DNA of 64,000 nt, from the IMG/VR virus record IMGVR_UViG_3300025000_000053, positions 185,854 to 249,853 of that record. The stretch is one strand, 5' to 3'. The notes beneath the pieces were generated by a model. The model did no database searches, was not told the DNA's origin, and was given only the letters and a program-made list of their open reading frames with translations. This DNA comes from a virus. Position numbers and translations under genes: made by a program. This document shows, in pieces, positions 58,352 to 64,000 of the stretch (position 1 is its first letter; each line of letters begins with the position of its first letter).

Positions 58352-58486
58352 TGTATTTACCTCCTAACATAAAGTTTTTTAGTATAGAATTAATATTTTG
58401 TTATCCAATTTGTTAATTTTTATTTTAATTCAAAAATGCCTATAGAACAATTAATTAAAAAAATGGCATTGAAAGGTTGTGTTGTT

Positions 58487-58942
58487 ATGTTATTCAATAA
58501 GAATGGAAAACAAGATAATTATACTGAAGATTTAACTCCGGATTCATTATCTTTAATTACTGAATGTATGTTAAAAGATGAATTGAGTAAAGAAGAGTTG
58601 GAAGCTTTTTTAGAAGATTCATCTGAAATTAATTCGGCTATGAAAGATGAAGTGTTACTTGAAAAAACTATTGTTAGAATGGATAAGTATGCAAAATTAA
58701 ATAGGGGTCAGAAAATAGCAGTATTTACTATTGCTAGAGAAAAAAAAGACCCCAAGTTTAAGAAACTATTAACTATTTGGAGAATTGAAAGATTTTTGGA
58801 AGCCGAACTTATGAAAAAATATGGTAATGAAGGTATGCGTCGTGCCAAAGCAGCTATGAATAAAAGTAGAACATCAACCTCTAAAATTGTTAAAACAGTT
58901 GCTAATAAAGTTCATAATCAATTTAACACTGGAATTAAATAA
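58487..58942 (+). CDS. Hypothetical protein, 151 residues
   Basis: Start MLFNKNGKQDNYTEDLTPDS at 58487, with GAAAGG at 10 nt; two in-frame ATGs upstream (58436, 58463) have no site. Helical, with ECMLKDELSKEELEAFLED, then an alpha block LTIWRIERFLEAELMKKYG and a basic C-terminus (MRRAKAAMNKSRTSTSKIV). Compact and well-formed, possibly structural. Strong terminator follows. Function unknown. Confidence 0.6.
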   Translation: MLFNKNGKQDNYTEDLTPDSLSLITECMLKDELSKEELEAFLEDSSEINSAMKDEVLLEKTIVRMDKYAKLNRGQKIAVFTIAREKKDPKFKKLLTIWRIERFLEAELMKKYGNEGMRRAKAAMNKSRTSTSKIVKTVANKVHNQFNTGIK

Positions 58943-58946
58943 TTTA

Positions 58947-58980
58947 AATAATACTAGATGGATATCCATCTAGTATTATT
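58947..58980 (+). terminator. Palindromic terminator
   Basis: AATAATACTAGATGG-ATAT-CCATCTAGTATTATT followed by TTTT, 5 nt after the stop at 58942. Confidence 0.85.
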
Positions 58981-59005
58981 TTTTATTCTATGTTCCATGC
59001 CTTAA

Positions 59006-59019
59006 AATATATATTATTA
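59006..59019 (+). promoter_or_regulatory. AT-rich promoter-like motif
   Basis: AATATATATTATTA, 45 nt before the ATG at 59065, right behind a strong terminator. Confidence 0.5.
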
Positions 59020-59064
59020 ATACATGAAAAACAAATAAATAATTTAAACTAAAGAAAGGGTGTT

Positions 59065-62000
59065 ATGTTATTGGAAAATAATATAAAAGAAATTATTGGT
59101 TTATTAAGTAACAAAGTATTTATTATTTCAGAAATAATGGAAACTAGAAAAACTTTTAATGAGAATCTAGAGACAATTTATGATTATTTAAAACAAGGTT
59201 TTGAAATTAAAGAATTAAGAACATGTCCAACTTACTTTAGATTTAAAGAAGATGGTTATATACACACTTTACAATTAAGACATTTTCTTACCAACTTGAT
59301 GTTTTGGGAACCATTAATGAGATTTGATTGTTCAGATAAGTTAGATGAAACTTATATTGTTGATTGTACTAAAATGTCATCTAAATTAATTAAAAATTAT
59401 ATTGATAATAAAATTGTTATACCTTATAGAAGAATAATCGAAAATAAGAAAATGAATAAAGTTATTCATGATATGATTTATAATCTATCAAGAATATCAA
59501 CAGATTTTAATATTATATTAGGATTGTCTATTAATGTTGAGACATTTATTGATGTTGCAAAAAGAAATCCAAGATTTAATGAGATTATTAGGACTCAATT
59601 AAATGAAGATATGCAACCAACTGAGATTGAGGAATATTTAGATAAATTGATGCATGAACAAATAGAAATCTTAAAAAATGATGATAAAGATAATTTATTA
59701 AAACCAATACTTAAATCAGGTGCTGGTATTAAAAGTAAACAATTGTCAGAATTCTCAATATCTGGCGGGTTAAAAATTAGCCCCGTACATAGGCGACTAT
59801 GTGCGTAAACCTCTTTAATTGCTGGGACTCTCTTAAAATATTCTTCTACCAGAATATTAATAAAAGTTGGTGTTGATATTGAAGCTAGTTAATATCGATT
59901 ATGATAAAAAGAAGAAGTTATATATAGTTACCTTTTTTAAAAATAAGGGTGGTTATAAAATAAGAACTAAAAGATTTACTTATTCTGAAGATAGTCATGG
60001 ACCTTTCGCTAGGATTCTTGCTTTACATACAATGAAGACAGGTGAGAGACTTTATCATTGGTTTGTGACTGACGGTATATATACATCTATTTTTATATAT
60101 AATAAAAAATATGGTTTTAGACGTATGTTAATCGATAATGAATTTATTGACATCGTCAAAAATCATAGGATTAATATAATTAAAAATAAAACTGGTCAGA
60201 ATATATTTTATGCGACAATAAAAATAAACGGTAAGAATGTCCCTGTACATCGTCTTATTATGGGTCTAGGAGAATATAGAAATGATCCTGTAGATCATGT
60301 ATTTCATGATTCTTTAGATAATATGAAATTAAATCTACGTGTCTGTACTCCTAGTATTAATAATAGGAATTCAAGATTACGATGTGACAGTAAAACTGGT
60401 ATACAGGGAGTTTGTTTTAATAAAAATAAATGCTCGTATACCGCAGAAGTTAGAGATTTTAATGGTAGAAAAATTAGAAAAAGCTTTCCCATAAAACTTT
60501 ATGGTGAAAATAAAGCCATTGAATTAGCAAAACAATGGCGTGAAATTATGGTAGAAGAATATTATGAGAGACAATCAGCAGCGAAGCCTGATTATTAGTC
60601 AGGAACGTTCAACGACTATCCAAAGCATGTTCATTATTGATATAAAATATAATGAACATAAGCGAGTAGAGTAGGACTAGAAGCTAATGCTAGTTCCAAA
60701 CGGGAGGCATCTCACTGAGATGATGATATAGTCTAGTATCCTAAAGTGATTTAGGGAAGTTCATAAGAGAACTGTATAGGGGTTGCGTCCTATATGAATG
60801 ATCGTAAAACCAAATATTTCTGGTACTACTATCCCTATACCTATTAATAGTAATTATATCGTAGGTGGATTGAGGAATATAACTAATTATTATATAGATT
60901 CTCTCGGTGGTCGCAAATCATTGATTATGAGTAAGCTTGAGATGGGAAATTCTGGGCATTTCGCACGTACTGTGATGCTATTAGTTTCCAGTATTAATTT
61001 ATCTAAAACAGTCGAATCATGTAATACTGTACATCCAATAAAAATTGAATTAACAACTAAAGACCATTTAATAAGAATGCGGGGTAGATATTATCGAACC
61101 ATGTATTCTAGAAATTATCAATTATTAAAAGGTGATGAATATAATTTAATAGGGGAAACTATTTTTGTTAAATCACCAGTTACTTGTGCTTGTAAAGATG
61201 GGATATGTAAAATGTGTTATGGTGAATTATCATATATAAATAATGATATTTCAATAGGTGTATATGCTGGTACAAAAATCACAGAACCAGTTTCACAAAA
61301 TATTTTATCCTCTAAACATTTATTAACAACTAAATCAGAAAAAATACAATTTAATGAAGAATTCTATAGATTTTTTAATATAAGTGGTAATGAAATAATT
61401 ATTAATCCAAATGATGATTTAGATAATTTAGATGATTATAGTTTACTTATAATTAAAAGTAATATTAAAACAATAGCTGATTATGATGATAATGATATGG
61501 AATTTAATGAATATGTAAATCTATTCCATGTATATAATAAGAAAACTAATGAGATGATAGAAATAAAAGAAAGTAGAGATAAAGATTTATATATCTCTCC
61601 TGAATTAAGAAAATTATTTAAGAAAAAAAGTAAAAAGGAAGTTTATGAAATTGATTTTAAAAATATTGATGATGATAGAATTTTTGTTATAGAAGTAGTT
61701 AATAATGAGTTAACCCGTCCACTATATGATATTATGCGTTTAATTGATAGGGTTGACTATAGAATCATACATTGGAACTGTGTTACAATTGATCAAATGT
61801 GTCAAAAGATGTTAGATTTAATAATAGAGTCTGAAATTAATTCTGACTCTGTTCATGGTGAATTAATTTTAACACCATTATTAAGAGATAAAGATGATAT
61901 ATTAGAAAGACCTAAATTTAATAAGTACTTTAATGGTGATGAAGGATACCAAATTCTAACAGTTAAATCTGCTTTAGAAAAACATCCATCAGTATTAGTT

Positions 62001-62102
62001 GGTTTATCATTCCAAGCACTTGATAGACAATTAACAAACCCATTAACATTTAGAAAAAAGGAAAGTTCATTTATTGATCCTTTCTTTAAAGAAAGACCAT
62101 AA
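59065..62102 (+). CDS. rpoC: RNA polymerase beta' subunit, C-terminal part, interrupted by a group I intron
   Basis: Exons 59065-59770 and 60805-62102 join to 667 residues. Exon 1 ends LKSGAGIKSKQLSEFSISGG; joining gives GGL-KPNISGTTIPIPINSN. This aligns with bacterial beta' SGARG...QL.GMRGLMA.P.G..I..PI.SNF. Next come IDSLGGRKSLIMSKLEMGNS and GHFARTVMLLVSS (bacterial [25 protein letters not shown]), then the zinc-binding CACKDGICKMCYGEL and the TEPVSQNILSSKHL region. This completes beta' with the gene at 40545-42803, 16 kb away. ATG at 59065 follows AAAGGG. Unspliced, the reading frame fails shortly after 59770. Confidence 0.85.
59771..60804 (+). other. Group I intron 3 with homing endonuclease gene
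   Basis: 1034 nt. Exon end GGCGGGT (U), intron end GAATGATCG (G); joining gives GGL-KPNISG. Core elements CTTTAATTGCTGGGA, GCAGCGAAGCC, GTTCAACGACTATCC and GATATAGTCTAG. The endonuclease gene is placed between the first and second core blocks and its last codons run into the GCAGCGAAGCC core element. The P9 end (AGTATCCTAAAGTGATTTAGGG...GAACTGTATAG) resembles the other three introns. Confidence 0.85.
59879..60598 (+). CDS. HNH-AP2 homing endonuclease (intron-encoded)
   Basis: 239 residues; the start is taken as the TTG at 59879, with GGTG 6 nt upstream. Near residues 120-165 the HNH-type nuclease shows NGKNVPVHRLIMGLGEY, VDHVFHDSLDNMKLNLRVCT and PSINNRN, typical for HNH homing enzymes. The C-terminal part TGIQGVCFNKNKCSYTAEVR, then GENKAIELAKQWREIM is an AP2-like DNA-binding domain. 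It would cut intronless alleles to move the intron. The last residues (SAAKPDY) are encoded by conserved intron core sequence. Confidence 0.85.
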   Translation: MKLVNIDYDKKKKLYIVTFFKNKGGYKIRTKRFTYSEDSHGPFARILALHTMKTGERLYHWFVTDGIYTSIFIYNKKYGFRRMLIDNEFIDIVKNHRINIIKNKTGQNIFYATIKINGKNVPVHRLIMGLGEYRNDPVDHVFHDSLDNMKLNLRVCTPSINNRNSRLRCDSKTGIQGVCFNKNKCSYTAEVRDFNGRKIRKSFPIKLYGENKAIELAKQWREIMVEEYYERQSAAKPDY

Positions 62103-62137
62103 AAATATTATAAAAAAGAAAAAGGAGATGTTTTATA

Positions 62138-62724
62138 ATGAAAGGAAATTTTATAAAAGTAAAAGTTGATGAAAACTTAGATATTGAATATAAAGATACT
62201 GATGCAATCAAATTATACCCGATTGTTTTAATATTTTATATTCAAATATGATTATCAAAACTATTAATTTTAAGAATATCAATGAAACAGCTTTATTAAA
62301 AATAATTGAGATAAGATTAAAAGAAATTCAAAAAAAATCAATTAATTATCTTGAAAGTAAAGTTCTTATTCGATGTATTGAATCAGCATTAACCGTTATA
62401 CATGATATAGAAAGTTATAAAACAACTACAATTAAATCAATGAAACAGCGTTTAATAGAATGCTATGAAGATGCTGTTAAAAATAAAATGAAATATATTG
62501 GTTATATCACTACATTAACTACTGATGATGTATATAGTGATTATGTTATTTCATCAATAGAAAAATTTCAAGTTAATATACAATATCTAAATACTTTTAA
62601 TGATGATTTAGTTAAAATGACCAATAAACGATTTAAAATAACAGCATTTTGTTCTGGAGATTCATTTAGTGAAATAGAAGAAAAAATAAATAAATTTGAA
62701 AAGGGGGAGTTTATTAATGAATGA
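62138..62724 (+). pseudogene. Acb2/Tad1-like hairpin protein with probable frameshift
   Basis: ATG at 62138 after AAAGGAGATG. Frame 1 reads MKGNFIKVKVDENLDIEYKD to IKLYP and soon stops at 62251. The -1 frame at the CCC of 62218-62220 continues DCFNILYSNMIIKTINFKN and runs to 62724. The join resembles LPNQFDIISK...INTIKF of the protein at 63162. The hairpin region reads NINETALLKIIEIRLKEIQK then ESKVLIRCIESALTVIHD. One missing C (CCCC expected) or -1 frameshifting explains the break. Taken alone, the second frame starts at 62248 with no ribosome site. The function suggested for the family is discussed under 63162. Confidence 0.5.
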
Positions 62725-63160
62725 ATCTATTAAAAAAGAAACTTTTACTTTAAAATTAGCAAGAGAAATTGGAAAACCTAATGAAGATAATATATTCATT
62801 AGTAAAGATGTTTGGACTAGTTCTTTAAACGGATATATTAAAGAATTAATAGAAAAAAATAGTTTTTTCATTACTTTAGGTAAAGAAGAACTATTTCATA
62901 TTAATTTGCTAAAAGCTGTTGCTAGAATAAAAGAAATAAATGATAAATATGCTATTATTGAATTAATTAAAATTTCTAATTATATTGAAATTTTCGTTAA
63001 AAATATGGGAATTGATAATTTAAGATTAAATTTTAATGCTCATTTTAAATATGAACAAAAAAATAATTTAAAAATTGTAACTGAAATTAAATTAGGAACT
63101 TTTTATATAGATTATTATTCAGTACCAAGTCATACTAGAATAAAAAGAGGAGATGTATGA
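62717..63160 (+). CDS. Hypothetical protein, 147 residues
   Basis: Start MNESIKKETFTLKLAREIGK at 62717, with GGGGGAG at good spacing; it overlaps the stop of the previous gene. Mixed alpha/beta: NSFFITLGKEELFHINLLKA, YAIIELIKISNYIEIFVKNM, LKIVTEIKLGTFYIDYYSV. No family recognised. It stands between two hairpin-domain genes, so it may share their role. Confidence 0.6.
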   Translation: MNESIKKETFTLKLAREIGKPNEDNIFISKDVWTSSLNGYIKELIEKNSFFITLGKEELFHINLLKAVARIKEINDKYAIIELIKISNYIEIFVKNMGIDNLRLNFNAHFKYEQKNNLKIVTEIKLGTFYIDYYSVPSHTRIKRGDV

Positions 63161-63161
63161 A

Positions 63162-64000
63162 ATGAAAAAAACACTTGAACAACAACATCTTTCTGTACAA
63201 TATAAAAAGGAGTTAGGTTGTGTTTTACCAAATCAATTTGATATTATATCAAAAGTTGGTAATTATGATGATGTAAAAGTTATTAATACTATTAAATTTC
63301 AGGAAGGTTCTGTTGAGGAATTTGGAATTAATGGTGTTACTGAAGAGAGTTTATTATCTGTATTAATGATAAGATTTGAAGAACTTCAAAAAAGTCCTCT
63401 TTCTTGTGAAAAATATCAATTATCATTAGAATTAGTAAATACACTATTACAATTATTAACAAAAACCGATGAAAATTATCTAGTTCAAAATAATATAAGT
63501 AAAACAACTCTAAATCTTTTACTTGAAAAAAGAAAAGAAATTAAAGAAGAAATATTAACTAGAAAAATAACCCTAAAGCAGAGATTCCTTAATCTTATTG
63601 ATGAAGCTATTAAAAGGAATATTAATCGTATTGTAATTATTGTACAGCAAATAGATAATTGTGATTGTGAACCAATTCATAATTATTATGGAGGTATGAA
63701 TAATAATTGTTTTTCTGATAAATTAAGATATAAGCTGATTGATATTGAGACAGATGGGTTTAATATTTTAAAAAATGATATTATAGAAAATTTTGACGAT
63801 GAATTAAATCATAAAATATTTAGTAAAACATTAATATTTAGTTTTTGTTATAGTAATTATATTGATAATGAACTCAATGAAAACATTTGTAAGTTATTAA
63901 ATTTTAGACCATATAAACTCTATAATTCACCTAAAAAATGTTTATTAGATTATATTAAATACTCTGTTAGTATTCTTAGGAAATATATTGGTTATATTAT
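63162..64000 (+). CDS. Acb2/Tad1-like hairpin domain protein (partial, runs off the window)
   Basis: ATG at 63162 behind AGAGGAGATG. The first 279 codons are in the window and the frame is open at the end. VLPNQFDIISKVGN leads to KVINTIKFQEGSVEEFGING and VTEESLLSVLMIRFEELQKS, then PLSCEKYQLSLELVNTLLQL. This follows the phage helical hairpin known from Acb2/Tad1-type proteins (from memory: an I-x-FQ-x-G...E-x-G-x-NG lead, LL-x-x-(I/V)-x-x-R, FQ-x-GPFACRENALAL, LEEAL-x-WL). The Cys is kept; the following RENALAL is degenerate (EKYQLSL). Such hairpins form oligomers that bind cyclic nucleotides in Acb2, but many phage proteins with this fold are uncharacterised. Confidence 0.55.
   Translation, partial: MKKTLEQQHLSVQYKKELGCVLPNQFDIISKVGNYDDVKVINTIKFQEGSVEEFGINGVTEESLLSVLMIRFEELQKSPLSCEKYQLSLELVNTLLQLLTKTDENYLVQNNISKTTLNLLLEKRKEIKEEILTRKITLKQRFLNLIDEAIKRNINRIVIIVQQIDNCDCEPIHNYYGGMNNNCFSDKLRYKLIDIETDGFNILKNDIIENFDDELNHKIFSKTLIFSFCYSNYIDNELNENICKLLNFRPYKLYNSPKKCLLDYIKYSVSILRKYIGYI

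Noticed and set aside
1-64000. tRNA genes, CRISPR arrays, insertion sequences
   Set aside because: Scanned by eye for the GGTTCGAAT-type arm, spaced direct repeats and transposase motifs. None seen, though a tRNA could be missed without a dedicated search.
1-64000. Phage nucleus shell (chimallin) or tubulin-like PhuZ gene
   Set aside because: No protein here shows the tubulin GGGTG(T/S)G signature or a recognisable shell protein pattern; absence from this window says nothing about the whole genome.

Overview
The window is a stretch of a very AT-rich double-stranded DNA phage genome, most likely a jumbo myophage of a Gram-positive (Firmicute-like) host. The reasons are dense blocks of genes that switch strand several times, strong GGAGG-type ribosome sites with frequent TTG/GTG starts, tail and baseplate genes, peptidoglycan hydrolases with SH3b domains, a phage-encoded multisubunit RNA polymerase whose beta' subunit is split into two distant genes, a family B DNA polymerase, a DnaG-type primase, a RusA-type resolvase and a phage chaperonin. 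No ribosomal RNA, recognisable tRNA, transposase or CRISPR array was seen.

Layout. 1-7155 (+): a 1405-residue tail lysin, an SH3b structural protein, RusA and a small gene. 7192-12487 (-): an acidic protein, a large baseplate-like protein and a second SH3b protein. 12707-20007 (+): two probable virion proteins and four tandem paralogues with an amphipathic aromatic core. 20034-27944 (-): a tail-like protein, a zinc peptidase-like protein, a PC4/YdbC-like protein, a membrane-anchored glucosaminidase and a 640-residue probable virion protein. 28064-29676 (+): small genes, one with an ADP-ribosyltransferase-like pattern. 29787-37860 (-): small membrane and paralogous genes and a 1.5-thousand-residue multidomain protein. 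37971-43329 (+): a gp25-like baseplate gene, a zinc-ribbon protein with a probable -1 frameshift extension, and the N-terminal beta' gene cut by two group I introns. 43330-43914 has no gene but looks like a structured RNA. 43915-58351 (-): a tail-like protein, a seven-bladed propeller, four small tandem paralogues, primase, chaperonin, a probable SSB and an intron-containing DNA polymerase. 58487-64000 (+): the C-terminal beta' gene with an intron carrying an HNH-AP2 homing endonuclease gene, then genes with an Acb2/Tad1-like hairpin domain.

How the parts fit. The split RNA polymerase probably reads a recurring AT-rich motif (AATTATATATTATTA and close variants) found 28-86 nt before the genes at the head of many blocks. 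Most blocks end in strong hairpin terminators. Four related group I introns sit inside codons for catalytic motifs of the two polymerases.

The most unusual object is the multidomain protein at 32832-37367. It strings together a nuclease, a zinc peptidase, a GNAT acetyltransferase, two SET domains, transglutaminase-like domains and a C92-like amidase. Six copies of a hexapeptide of the form [VLIF][LIV]xES[FY] fall at its domain borders. This looks like a cleavage signal for a T4-type prohead protease, so the protein may be a packaged polyprotein of effectors cut during head maturation. Related signals occur in the four tandem paralogues. This is an inference; the protease itself was not found in the window.
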